64,000 nucleotides of DNA from Mucilaginibacter mallensis (GTDB taxonomy: Bacteria > Bacteroidota > Bacteroidia > Sphingobacteriales > Sphingobacteriaceae). Below, piece by piece: positions 53,531-62,106 of the stretch (its first letter is position 1; every line of letters starts with the position of its first letter). A program made the translations under genes and the position numbers. Below the pieces are notes generated by a model. That model had not been told where the DNA came from, searched no databases, and saw only the letters and a program-made list of their open reading frames with translations. The stretch covers positions 5,084,001 through 5,148,000 of the forward strand of contig NZ_LT629740.1 of the NCBI RefSeq assembly GCF_900105165.1, written 5' to 3'.

Positions 53531-53557
53531 TGTTTTATTTAAACATCAGATGTTTAA
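53531..53557. promoter_or_regulatory. Three-half-site operator GATGTTT/AAACATC
   Basis: GATGTTT (53531-53537), AAACATC (53543-53549) and GATGTTT (53551-53557) in alternating orientation. The spacing suits a dimeric repressor of TetR, MarR or ArsR type. It lies upstream of the TauE operon; the cognate regulator is not in the window. Confidence 0.45.
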
Positions 53558-53678
53558 GATTTGTTTTTTACTATCATATGATATTTTAAGGTGAATTATC
53601 AATAATTAAGAGTGGAAATCCTTTAGTGGAATACAGAATTTGCCATCAAGTAATTCAATGGTATTCAGGCTAAATAAT

Positions 53679-53686
53679 TATATTTG
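53679..53686 (+). promoter_or_regulatory. Candidate -7 box TATATTTG of the FKBP gene
   Basis: Matches the Bacteroidota TAnnTTTG element about 25 bp upstream of the start at 53711. No convincing -33 box was found. Confidence 0.3.
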
Positions 53687-53710
53687 AGTTATACCTAATT
53701 GACCAAATTG

Positions 53711-54502
53711 ATGAAGAAAAACCTACTCACCCTTATCTGTACCGTTTGTTTCTGCGGCATCGCATTCGCACAAAAAACAGATACCATTACGACAGCATCC
53801 GGCTTGAAATATTTTTTTAAAACCAAAGGCAGCGGGGCCGCATTTATCCCCGGGCAACTGGCCATAGTTGATTACATTTTAACCCTGACCGATGGCAAAC
53901 AAATAGACGCGACCGCAGATCGCGGGACACCATTTGCAGCGCAGGTGCCAGGTAAACTCATAAAGGGCTTTAATGAAGCCATACCGTTAATGCATATTGG
54001 TGACAGGGCCGTATTTATACTACCATCAAATATAGCTTATGGCGAAAAAGGCACCGGCACAATCCCACCAAACTCGACACTCATTTTTGACATAACCTTA
54101 TTGGATACCAAAGCAAAATCATTAGGTATGGTTTTGGATAGCATACTTTTTGCAAAACCGGTTACCGCAGATTCGAAGCCGCAAATAGATACCGTGCTTA
54201 AAACTTTTAATACGCTAAAGAAAGCAAAGTTTAAGGACCTGTACGTATCCGAAGATGATCTGAATAGTATAGGCTATGAGCTCATTAAGAAATACCCGGC
54301 TGATGCCGTGGAATTGTTCAAACTGAATGTGAAGCTATACCCAAAATCATACAACGCGTATGACAGTTTGGGCGAGGGTTATATGGATATGGGTGATAAT
54401 AAACAGGCGATCAAGAATTATGAAAAATCGCTAAAGCTCAATCCTAAAAATACTAATGCTACGGATATGATAAAGAAGATGCAGACGGGTGGGAAACCTT
54501 GA
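53711..54502 (+). CDS. FKBP-type peptidyl-prolyl isomerase with TPR C-terminus
   Basis: About 263 residues. Signal peptide (LLTLICTVCFCGIAFAQ), FKBP domain (DGKQIDATADRGTPFAAQVPG...VIFILPSNIAYGEKGTG-type core, about 35-130), then a TPR segment (YDSLGEGYMDMGDNKQAIKNYEKSLKLNP) at the end. The start is taken at ATG 53711 because the frame opening at 53699 uses TTG. It is likely periplasmic or outer-membrane associated and assists folding. Confidence 0.9.
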   Translation: MKKNLLTLICTVCFCGIAFAQKTDTITTASGLKYFFKTKGSGAAFIPGQLAIVDYILTLTDGKQIDATADRGTPFAAQVPGKLIKGFNEAIPLMHIGDRAVFILPSNIAYGEKGTGTIPPNSTLIFDITLLDTKAKSLGMVLDSILFAKPVTADSKPQIDTVLKTFNTLKKAKFKDLYVSEDDLNSIGYELIKKYPADAVELFKLNVKLYPKSYNAYDSLGEGYMDMGDNKQAIKNYEKSLKLNPKNTNATDMIKKMQTGGKP

Positions 54503-54574
54503 GTTATTGTAAGTTTAAGCACATGCGATATGCGTGCGCCAGCATGAGGATGAATGAGTACAGTGAACGACAAA

Positions 54575-55279
54575 TTAGATTGTCCATGAAGCCATTGTAG
54601 TATACTTAATCAAGTGCCTGAAGAGCATTTTATCTATATGATAAACGATGATTTGAAGATCCTTTAATTTATCAATAACATCTCTTTGATTTATCCCAGT
54701 TGGAATGCCATTATGTGCTATTGCAGTCCGAAAATCATTATATGATTGAAGTAAATTTTTAATATCCAACTTTGCACTCTTATTCAATTCATTAAATACC
54801 TTATTAATTCCTACTCTTTTGAACATTGTATTTAAATTATCTGGTGAAGGATACTTTTTATTTTGATAAATCTTTTTTGCACTTAATCTTGGAAGACATT
54901 TAGATTCATCAGTCAAATGAAAGTGTACATCAGAAAGTCCATTGGAAATAAGCTCGATATAATTAGGTTCGTTGTTTTCAAAAAGTAATTTTTTAAAACC
55001 ATTGACTAAAAACAGTTGATTCAGATAAACTGCCCGTAAGTTTTTAGGTAATTGTGTTGAAGTCAAATTGAGTGCATTGACTTTTTGTATCCAAGAATCG
55101 AAAAAGTCCTCGAAATACACCTCCATTTTTGCAGAACCGAGCATAATGCAGCAACTTAACACATAATCTCTTGTATCAGAACTGATTGATTTATTTTTTA
55201 ATGTATCCTTAATTATCGAAATCATCTTAACAATTTCAATATCGATGGTTTTCCTAGCTAAGCTTTTTGTATATGGCAT
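54575..55279 (-). CDS. HEPN-domain protein (MAE_28990/MAE_18760-like), probable RNase toxin
   Basis: 234 residues, all helical, no export signal. HEPN active-site motif Rx4H is present as Arg184-TAIA-His189 (NDFRTAIAHNG), and the N-terminal part has MLGSAKMEVYFEDFFDSW, typical of the MAE_28990-like HEPN group. HEPN proteins of this type are often metal-independent RNases of toxin or abortive-infection systems. It starts one base into the DUF262 stop (TAATG), so translation is coupled. AT-rich compared with flanking genes, suggesting acquisition. RNase activity is inferred. Confidence 0.78.
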   Translation of the reverse strand: MPYTKSLARKTIDIEIVKMISIIKDTLKNKSISSDTRDYVLSCCIMLGSAKMEVYFEDFFDSWIQKVNALNLTSTQLPKNLRAVYLNQLFLVNGFKKLLFENNEPNYIELISNGLSDVHFHLTDESKCLPRLSAKKIYQNKKYPSPDNLNTMFKRVGINKVFNELNKSAKLDIKNLLQSYNDFRTAIAHNGIPTGINQRDVIDKLKDLQIIVYHIDKMLFRHLIKYTTMASWTI

Positions 55280-56388
55280 TAAAGTACTGCTTTTACTAAT
55301 TCATCTACTATCGATACTCGTTTGTTTATAGGATTTTTATCGCTTGTTGAAACACTTAAGGTTTTGATAAATTCTTCTTCATCGAATTTTTCTCCTAAAT
55401 TCTTTATTAAAATCTTACTAACGCTAGGCTTTACCACCAATGCCTCTGAATATGAGCTTACTGATAACATTTCAGCATCAAAAAGTGCCGCGTTAAAATT
55501 ATTAACAGGCTTTAACTGCTTGTCAAATATCTTAAAAGCTAGACTTCCGAATAAAAGTAGAATGTTTTGAATGGTCCTTTTGAATAATAACGTATATTCT
55601 AATTTCTTATCCTCTGTTAATTCTTTATTAGCATCACAAAATTCATTTAAAAAATTAGCCAATGGTTTTTTATAATTCTCAAGATTGTAATGAAATGCAA
55701 AAAACCTTATTATGAGCTCTTCGGATTTCATTCTTTTGTTAGCGCTTAGATTAATTAACTTCTGCCAATTTTTATCTTTCGCCAGTTCATTAACAAGCTT
55801 CATAAAGGAACCGTGGTAGAGACCGTGGCGTAATTCTTGTGCAGTTAACTTGACAGAACCGGAATTAAGTCTTTCAAAAACATCAAATTTTATTTGAGGA
55901 TGGGTGTCTTTAGCTATTACAATACATCTCAAGGTACGATTGAGTATGTGTCTTTGAAATCTAGGATCTAAATCATAAAATTTATTACCCTCAAGTTCTG
56001 GATAAGCTGTTAATCCCTTTAATCCGAATTGATTTCTTATAAATTTTTGAAGGCTCAATAAACGTTGATTTCCATCTATAACCGATAGTTTTTCATCCTT
56101 CTCTTGATTTAAATAAATAACAGGAATTGGACATTGTATAATTAATGATTCAATCAATCTTGATGCTTGAGCCTCACTCCATACATATCTCCTTTGAAAC
56201 TCTGGAATAAACATATCTCCTTTTGTTAATGAATCAATAACCGTAGATATAGAGAAATCCAATGTTTCAGTGTGTAGACGTCTCTGCTCAGGAGGAATAT
56301 TGATTATCGACTCACTTAGCTCCTCTTCCGAAAGAGTTGGAAAAAGTATATCTGCCAGGTTATTTTCTTGAAGCTTTCTCTTCGCCAT
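55279..56388 (-). CDS. DUF262 (ParB/Srx-fold, GmrS-like) protein
   Basis: 369 residues. Hallmarks of DUF262: IPEFQRRYVWSEAQASRLIE (61-80), VIDGNQRLLSL with DGNQR (105-109), and FERLNSGSVKLTAQELRHG (171-189). The N-terminal half is the ParB/Srx-like nucleotide-binding domain shared with GmrSD, BrxU and SspE; the C-terminal half is helical with no HNH (DUF1524) motif. Effector function may instead be supplied by the HEPN protein directly downstream. The two genes form an isolated operon. Confidence 0.85.
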   Translation of the reverse strand: MAKRKLQENNLADILFPTLSEEELSESIINIPPEQRRLHTETLDFSISTVIDSLTKGDMFIPEFQRRYVWSEAQASRLIESLIIQCPIPVIYLNQEKDEKLSVIDGNQRLLSLQKFIRNQFGLKGLTAYPELEGNKFYDLDPRFQRHILNRTLRCIVIAKDTHPQIKFDVFERLNSGSVKLTAQELRHGLYHGSFMKLVNELAKDKNWQKLINLSANKRMKSEELIIRFFAFHYNLENYKKPLANFLNEFCDANKELTEDKKLEYTLLFKRTIQNILLLFGSLAFKIFDKQLKPVNNFNAALFDAEMLSVSSYSEALVVKPSVSKILIKNLGEKFDEEEFIKTLSVSTSDKNPINKRVSIVDELVKAVL

Positions 56389-56475
56389 GATAAATTATTA
56401 ATTTCTTCTAATATTACACAAAAAATAATAATATAGCATAAGCGTTTGTAGCCTAAAAGATTGTATGAACAAAGA

Positions 56476-56523
56476 GTCGAAGCTTAAAAACTTTGACCTA
56501 AAATACTACAAGCATCCTGCTTG
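56476..56523. repeat. Dispersed hairpin-plus-tail repeat, copy 2
   Basis: GTCGAAG...CTTTGAC hairpin (56476-56497) followed by CTAAAATACTACAAGCATCC and TGCTTG. Same layout as 2492 and 59894. It separates the DUF262/HEPN pair from the outer-membrane barrel gene. Confidence 0.6.
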
Positions 56524-56536
56524 AGCAAAAAACTTA

Positions 56537-58993
56537 TTAATGTGCTCTCCCCTGCTCACTATCCGCCCCGCCGGTTTCCCGTTTTGGAGGGTTGTTGGTT
56601 GATTTGCCAAAGCTATAGGTAAATGCCAGGGTTGCCACCTGCGTATCCACAAAGTTGTGAAACGTTGCAGTTGCATTCTCAATATTGGTGATAGTGCCGC
56701 TCGGGCTAAAGGTGTGCAGGATATCGCGCATATTTAACTTGATGGAGCCTTTGTTATTCAATATTTTTTTCTGAATAGCTGCATTCAGCATGCCCTTGGG
56801 TAGGGTAATAAACTGACCATAAGCCCCGCCGCTATCATAAAAGCCGCTGATTTCGGCACTCCAGGTTTTTGATATCGTGAACTGGTTACTGCCATTGAAA
56901 TCAAATGTATTTTTGGATTGATTGAGGTAGCCTGTATAAAATTGCCCCTGGTAAGTATTGTTATAGAATTCGGCATATAGGTTAACCGTCCACCATTTGG
57001 CAGGCTGCAAATTTGTGTTTATTGAAAAATCTAATGTTTTCAGTTGCCCTATGTTGCCGGTGGTGCTGATGAACACGTTGCCATCGTTATGTATAGTTTC
57101 ACCTTGCACATCGGTTGTATAATCATAGGCAACCGCAACTGTAAACAGGCTTTTAAAGCTATAGGCCAGTTTATAATTATCGGTAAACTGCGGTTTCAGG
57201 AAGGGGTTACCCGAAAAGTAGGTGAACTCATCCACAAAAAAAGTAAAAGGGTTTAAACTGCTATAATTAGGCCGGCCTACGCGACGACCATAAGAAAGCA
57301 CCAACACGTTATGCTTCGCTGTATCCAGATTATAGGAAAAATACGCGGTCGGGAACAGGTTTGTATAATGGTTAGCAAATGATGAATCAGCCTTTTCGGC
57401 ATTCCCCAGCTGATGCCCATTGCCATTGGTATTCTCAACCCGCAAACCTGTTTGTAACGAGAACCGGCCGAAATCCTTATTAAAATTAACATAGGCGGCG
57501 TTTATATTCTCCTTATATAAAAAGCGGTTGGTATTGTTATAATCAATGGTGCTTACGCCATCAACCACGTTATAGTAATTTGCGGCGTTATCCGTGTTTA
57601 CATAGCTACTCTTAACACCGGCCTCCAGCTTTGCTTTGCCTTTAAGCGGGTGGGCATAATCGGCCTTGGCAGAATAGATATTGATGGTTGATGGCAAATT
57701 ATCACTCAGGGTTTGCGAATTTGTTAAAGTACCATCGGGTAAAAAGGTATTATTTACAAACAACTGGTTGCTGTTTGATACATCACGGATATAGTCCAGG
57801 TCGAAATTTAGCTGCCTGCCCGTACTATCATACTTATGGGTATAGTTCAGGTTTATGCCTTTGCTGTTAAACTTATCTTTAGATGTATTTTGGGTATTGA
57901 TGGTTGAATCCAGTTCGCCGTTTTTGCCATAGAGCAAGCTGTATACCGGGCTATTGTCATGATCGGGTGCTATGGTACCGGTAAATACTACGCCCCAGGT
58001 TGTTTTCGGCGATGCATAAAAGTCCATACCTGCCTTAATATTTGTATTGTTATTTACCGGCCTGAAATACGAAATATCTTTTAGCGAAGAGGTTTGATCG
58101 CCGTTCGCATCAAAATAATTCCGGTCGATCTCCAGCCTCCTGAAAGTCTGGTTTCCATTGTAAGCAATGTTGGCAAAAAGGTTAACCTTGTCTACCCGGT
58201 AATTCATGTTAATGCTCTCATTAGTGCGGCCATAAAAGCCCTGCGCGTAATCTGCCGATACCACGGCATGAAATCCCCTGATGGAATTCTTTTTAGTTTT
58301 GATATTGATCACACCCGCGTTTCCCGCAGCATCGTACTTGGCCGGCGGGTTATCCATCAGCTCTATTTGATCTAACGACGAAGCCGGTAACGAGCGCAGG
58401 TAAGTAGCCAGGTCGGCAGCCGAAAGATAAGTAGGTTTATCATCAATCATCACCAATACACCGCTTTTACCCTTAAATGTAATATTGCCATCGGCATCTA
58501 CCTGTACGCCGGGCGACTTTTCCAGCACTTCCAAAGCATTGGCGCCGGTATTGGATATCAGCGCGCCTACGTTAACTACCGTGCGATCGATCTTTTGCTG
58601 TACATATGACTTTTGAGCGGTCACGGCTACCTCATTCAACGTTTTCCCGGTTGATGATAAAATAAACGGCGGCAAAGCAACCGGTTTTTGCTGACTGATT
58701 ACCACATTGCTGCTACGGTAATCCTTATAGCCTATATAGGTCACTTTTAGTATATAAGTATTGTCTTTTAGATTTTGAAAGGTGAAACTGCCATCCGGGT
58801 TAACAAGCTGGGTACTTACCTCTGTCGAATCCTTCGCGACAAGCAAAATCACGGTCGCGCCGTCGAGCGGTTTTTTGGTATTATCTAAAACCAAGCCCGA
58901 AATTTTACCGCCCCTTGTTTGTGCACCGGCAAAGTTGATTAGGAATAGTGTGAATAAGGCTGGAAGAAATATCCGGATCAGTTTCATGACCAT
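56537..58993 (-). CDS. Outer-membrane beta-barrel receptor with CarboxypepD_reg and plug domains
   Basis: 818 residues: signal peptide (IRIFLPALFTLFLINFAGAQ), carboxypeptidase-regulatory-like domain (GKISGLVLDNTKKPLDGATV), TonB-type plug (EVLEKSPGVQVDADGNITFKG) and a large C-terminal barrel (OMP_b-brl_3 type). It resembles SusC-like or outer-membrane transporters, but a SusD partner is not adjacent. The ligand is unknown. Met3 (58987) is an alternative start. Confidence 0.88.
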   Translation of the reverse strand: MVMKLIRIFLPALFTLFLINFAGAQTRGGKISGLVLDNTKKPLDGATVILLVAKDSTEVSTQLVNPDGSFTFQNLKDNTYILKVTYIGYKDYRSSNVVISQQKPVALPPFILSSTGKTLNEVAVTAQKSYVQQKIDRTVVNVGALISNTGANALEVLEKSPGVQVDADGNITFKGKSGVLVMIDDKPTYLSAADLATYLRSLPASSLDQIELMDNPPAKYDAAGNAGVINIKTKKNSIRGFHAVVSADYAQGFYGRTNESINMNYRVDKVNLFANIAYNGNQTFRRLEIDRNYFDANGDQTSSLKDISYFRPVNNNTNIKAGMDFYASPKTTWGVVFTGTIAPDHDNSPVYSLLYGKNGELDSTINTQNTSKDKFNSKGINLNYTHKYDSTGRQLNFDLDYIRDVSNSNQLFVNNTFLPDGTLTNSQTLSDNLPSTINIYSAKADYAHPLKGKAKLEAGVKSSYVNTDNAANYYNVVDGVSTIDYNNTNRFLYKENINAAYVNFNKDFGRFSLQTGLRVENTNGNGHQLGNAEKADSSFANHYTNLFPTAYFSYNLDTAKHNVLVLSYGRRVGRPNYSSLNPFTFFVDEFTYFSGNPFLKPQFTDNYKLAYSFKSLFTVAVAYDYTTDVQGETIHNDGNVFISTTGNIGQLKTLDFSINTNLQPAKWWTVNLYAEFYNNTYQGQFYTGYLNQSKNTFDFNGSNQFTISKTWSAEISGFYDSGGAYGQFITLPKGMLNAAIQKKILNNKGSIKLNMRDILHTFSPSGTITNIENATATFHNFVDTQVATLAFTYSFGKSTNNPPKRETGGADSEQGRAH

Positions 58994-59043
58994 AAGACAC
59001 TGGTTTATCTGGTTTCGTTACATATTTAGGGATAAAAAACAAA

Positions 59044-59075
59044 AAAGCGAAGCATATTTTTAATGCTCCGCTTTC
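59044..59075 (-). terminator. Terminator of the small gene at 59160
   Basis: aaagcgaagcat (59044-59055) pairs with atgctccgctttc (59063-59075) and a T-run on the minus strand follows (59039-59046). It supports the gene at 59160-59357. Confidence 0.6.
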
Positions 59076-59159
59076 AAGTGATCATTAGACTGCAAAATCC
59101 ATGAATTTACGATATACCTTGATACCTTTCGATTAATATCTTCATGCTGGGCACTTTGT

Positions 59160-59357
59160 TTATAATTTAATGTCAATTTGTACTGAATCAGTTGTTTCTT
59201 CTTTTGATTCAACCAATTCTATTTTGATTTGCGGGTCGTTTTCTTTTCTCCGGGAAAGAGGCACAGGAGCGCCGCCGGCAATACTGATACCGATACTTGC
59301 TAAACAGATCATCAGCACCAGGCATGCCAGCTTCAATGCCTTTTTGAAACTTTTCAT
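59160..59357 (-). CDS. 65-residue secreted or anchored small protein
   Basis: MKSFKKALKLACLVLMICLA is a signal or membrane anchor, followed by a Pro/Arg stretch (APVPLSRRKEND) and an acidic IKIELVESKEETTDSVQIDIKL end. Followed by its own terminator. No family name is recognised. Confidence 0.6.
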   Translation of the reverse strand: MKSFKKALKLACLVLMICLASIGISIAGGAPVPLSRRKENDPQIKIELVESKEETTDSVQIDIKL

Positions 59358-59428
59358 GTTTTTAATAAATTATGAATGGTCGCAGCTCTGCCTTAAGGCC
59401 GTCAAAGCTGCTTAAACTGTTGGGAGAA

Positions 59429-59827
59429 TTATGCTATAAAGCAATCAGCAGGGTCTTCACCTGGATTTTGAGGAATGATTTTGAGATGATGGGATCTCCG
59501 GCAGATTTGTAAACCATCGGCCTGCCGCAATAACTGGTCAAGCTTAACCTTAGATAGTCTGCCATAAGCTAATAAATGGCACGAATGAAGCAGGCTGGCG
59601 TTGTAAATGAATTGGGGCCGAGCGTGTTCTCTCCGTATTTGATAGGCAATGGCCCGGTAACCAGGCTTCGCATTATTGGAAAATACAAGTTCAGTTCGTG
59701 ATTTTTGTGACTGAAAGATAGACTGGCCAACAGGGCCCGAAACAGCAAAAAGACTAACGACAAGGGTTGAGATAAGCAACCATTTTGCCATCAGCGCTTT
59801 GAGTTTGATATTCCGGCTGTTTGTCAT
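59429..59827 (-). CDS. 132-residue hypothetical exported protein
   Basis: A hydrophobic N-terminal segment (MAKWLLISTLVVSLFAVSGP) precedes a basic mature part with Cys and His pairs (LHSCHLLAYGR, ICRRSHHLK). It ends ADCFIA. No family is recognised. It shares strand with the small gene at 59160. Confidence 0.5.
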   Translation of the reverse strand: MTNSRNIKLKALMAKWLLISTLVVSLFAVSGPVGQSIFQSQKSRTELVFSNNAKPGYRAIAYQIRREHARPQFIYNASLLHSCHLLAYGRLSKVKLDQLLRQADGLQICRRSHHLKIIPQNPGEDPADCFIA

Positions 59828-59893
59828 CTAATCAAAGGTAGGCTTAATTTTTATTATCCCAGTTTTGGATGGAGCGACATTGTCCCCCGACTA

Positions 59894-59943
59894 GTCGAAG
59901 TTTGTAAACTTCGACCTAAAATATTGCATGCATTCTACTTGTA
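59894..59943. repeat. Dispersed hairpin-plus-tail repeat, copy 3
   Basis: GTCGAAGTTTgtAAACTTCGAC hairpin (59894-59915) followed by CTAAAATATTGCATGCATTC and TACTTG. It lies in the 317-bp gene-free stretch between the GH32 gene and the 132-residue gene. Confidence 0.6.
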
Positions 59944-59944
59944 C

Positions 59945-60090
59945 AAAAAAGCCTTTAGACTTTCATCCAAAAGCTTTTTAAATAATGTGGTGCTTATACT
60001 ACAAAACTCAAACTCTTTTATGGGTGAGTTGCATTATGCTGTGGGGTAGATATGGTTCGGTGATAACACTGACGATAGGCTGAAATTCAC
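59945..60090. repeat. Direct repeat unit A, 3' of the GH32 gene
   Basis: A terminator-like AAAAAGCcTTTaGA...AAAaGCTTTTT hairpin followed by actacaaaact and aactcttttatgg, gttgcatta. A related copy (about 70 % by eye) lies at 61952-62100. The two copies flank the GH32 gene. Confidence 0.6.
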
Positions 60091-60144
60091 GTTGAAGCTT
60101 CTCTTAAACGAGTCGTGCTGGCCTGACCGGGGCTACCAGGCGCG

Positions 60145-61827
60145 TTATTTATTTGTGATATTCCAGACAGACTTCATTTCATACAACTCCAATTGTAAAA
60201 TATTGATAGAGTTTTGGGAACAGGTAAATGTTAACCCTTGCTTATTAAATATTGAAAGTCTTTCAACAACGTAATGCTCGCCACCATTGATAAAGATCTC
60301 GGAGGAAGTTTTATCGATTATGATCTCAATAGTGTTGTCACCCGGTTTACACTCATTACCGGCAATACTCAAAATTTCGTTCCCATTGTAATTCAATCGC
60401 AAACTATCGTTTTGACCAATCGTAAATTTTGCCTTGATATGATATGCACCGGATATGAATTTTGCCAGCTTATCGTTAGCCTCACCTGCTTTTAATGATG
60501 CCCATTTATTGGATGTGGTGTGCAAAGTTTCTATTTCGCGGATAGGGTTGGCCACAAGCTTGATCCCCTCTGCAGTTGTGCGCAATGAAAATTCTGTAGG
60601 AAATAACATCATTTGGGTAAAAGGCATATTGGGGTGCGCTATCCTTCCCCAGGCAATTTGTACCCGCCTGTTATCCGGCATGTTAGCAAAAGACTCGGCC
60701 GCATATAAAATATCCGGATCCGATTTACCGACGGCATACCGCATTCTGGGCGTTTCGGGCGTGAACGTTTTTCCATCAAAACTGCCGATAAAGTAATCTG
60801 CACTGCCGCCATGTAACACCCATTTTTTATTATTTGTATTCTCATCTACAGGTAATTCAAAGAAATCAGGGCACTCATGCAGGCCCATGAAGTGGCTTTG
60901 CTTTTGCCATTTCTTCATATCTGTAGAGTTATAGAACGACATCCCGTCCCTTTCAAACAATACCATCACCCAGGTTTTAGCCGGCTCATAATAGAATACT
61001 TTCGGGTCCCTTGTATCATTGGTTTGCATCTCCCAATTGCTGTCAATGATGGGGTTTCCGCTATACCTCTTAAATGTTTTGCCTTCATCCGTGCTGTAGG
61101 CCATACATTGCACCTGTTTAAAGGAAGTAAGGTCGAAAGCAGTATAGTATAATATCATGGTATTTTTACCCCAGCCCGCATCATTATTTTTATCAATAAC
61201 TGCTGTTCCAGACCAGGGTGAACCTAAACTATCAAGCATCAAAGCGGGCTCATGTTCGGTCCAATGGAGCATATCCTTACTGGTAGCATGCCCCCAATAC
61301 ATATAACCCGTATTCCATGACTTGCCGAACGGAAATGCCTGCCAAAACAAATGATATTGATTGTTAAAATAAATGGGGCCGTTGATATCATTACTCCAAC
61401 CTCTTTTAACTGTGAAGTGGACCTGGGGTCTTAAACTTTCTTTGTACAGGCTGTCCTCCCCGTTGATCCTGTCATCCTGGTAGATACGGCTTAACGCCTT
61501 TTCAGTGGTGGGGCATGACAGCGTAATTGTTTTGCCCTTAAATTCAGTGACATCAATAAAAATCCAATAATTCACAGCATCTTCTGCCAGTTGAACAGGG
61601 AACTCCCGTTTGCTTAAGCCATTGATGTTTATTTTAAAAAGCTTCATCCTCGCCCGGTTACCAACAGGGATGTTGAGGTATTTTTTTTCAATTTTAAATT
61701 GCCTGTCAGTGGCTTTTACAACACCGTTTTGAAGCAGAAACAAAAAAATAACAATGCCTATGGCTTTGCTTGCCAGCCTAATCAAGTTAGGTTGATACTC
61801 TTGTGCGCAATTTATTTTATCATTCAT
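60145..61827 (-). CDS. Glycoside hydrolase family 32 (fructan hydrolase)
   Basis: About 560 residues. GWSNDINGP corresponds to the WMNDPNG nucleophile motif, RDPKVFYYEP is the conserved RDP segment, and ECPDFFELP carries the acid/base Glu. The five-bladed propeller is followed by a beta-sandwich domain (C-terminal 170 residues). It hydrolyses fructans such as inulin or levan, or sucrose. The start is uncertain: I chose the Met of MNDKINCAQEYQPN, which gives a signal-like helix; the frame is open back to 61911. A direct repeat lies on each side. Confidence 0.9.
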   Translation of the reverse strand: MNDKINCAQEYQPNLIRLASKAIGIVIFLFLLQNGVVKATDRQFKIEKKYLNIPVGNRARMKLFKININGLSKREFPVQLAEDAVNYWIFIDVTEFKGKTITLSCPTTEKALSRIYQDDRINGEDSLYKESLRPQVHFTVKRGWSNDINGPIYFNNQYHLFWQAFPFGKSWNTGYMYWGHATSKDMLHWTEHEPALMLDSLGSPWSGTAVIDKNNDAGWGKNTMILYYTAFDLTSFKQVQCMAYSTDEGKTFKRYSGNPIIDSNWEMQTNDTRDPKVFYYEPAKTWVMVLFERDGMSFYNSTDMKKWQKQSHFMGLHECPDFFELPVDENTNNKKWVLHGGSADYFIGSFDGKTFTPETPRMRYAVGKSDPDILYAAESFANMPDNRRVQIAWGRIAHPNMPFTQMMLFPTEFSLRTTAEGIKLVANPIREIETLHTTSNKWASLKAGEANDKLAKFISGAYHIKAKFTIGQNDSLRLNYNGNEILSIAGNECKPGDNTIEIIIDKTSSEIFINGGEHYVVERLSIFNKQGLTFTCSQNSINILQLELYEMKSVWNITNK

Positions 61828-61951
61828 ACTGAGGAATATGTTTCTAAAAAACGTCATGGCCATTTTAGCGGATTGATTTCTTATGTTTCTTTGAATGCTA
61901 AATATAGCCAACTTTTAAATTAACCAACTCGTGTGGCGTTGCCTGACAATC

Positions 61952-62100
61952 AAAAAGCCTTCAGATTTTCATCTGGAGGCTTTTGATTTATCATGTGGTC
62001 CTTAGACTACAAAACTTGAACTCTTTTATGGCTAATTTGCATTGTGCTTCCAGTTTGTAGTAAACATCTGGTGCGGTAACAACATCGACTATAGGTAAAT
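61952..62100. repeat. Direct repeat unit B, 5' of the GH32 gene
   Basis: AAAAGCCTTCAGATtttcATCTGGAGGCTTTT hairpin (61953-61984) followed by actacaaaact and aactcttttatgg, ttgcattgtgc. It matches 59945-60090 in the same orientation. Its minus-strand reading contains MQISHKRVQVL, similar to MQLTHKRV in unit A. Confidence 0.6.
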
Positions 62101-62106
62101 AACTTA

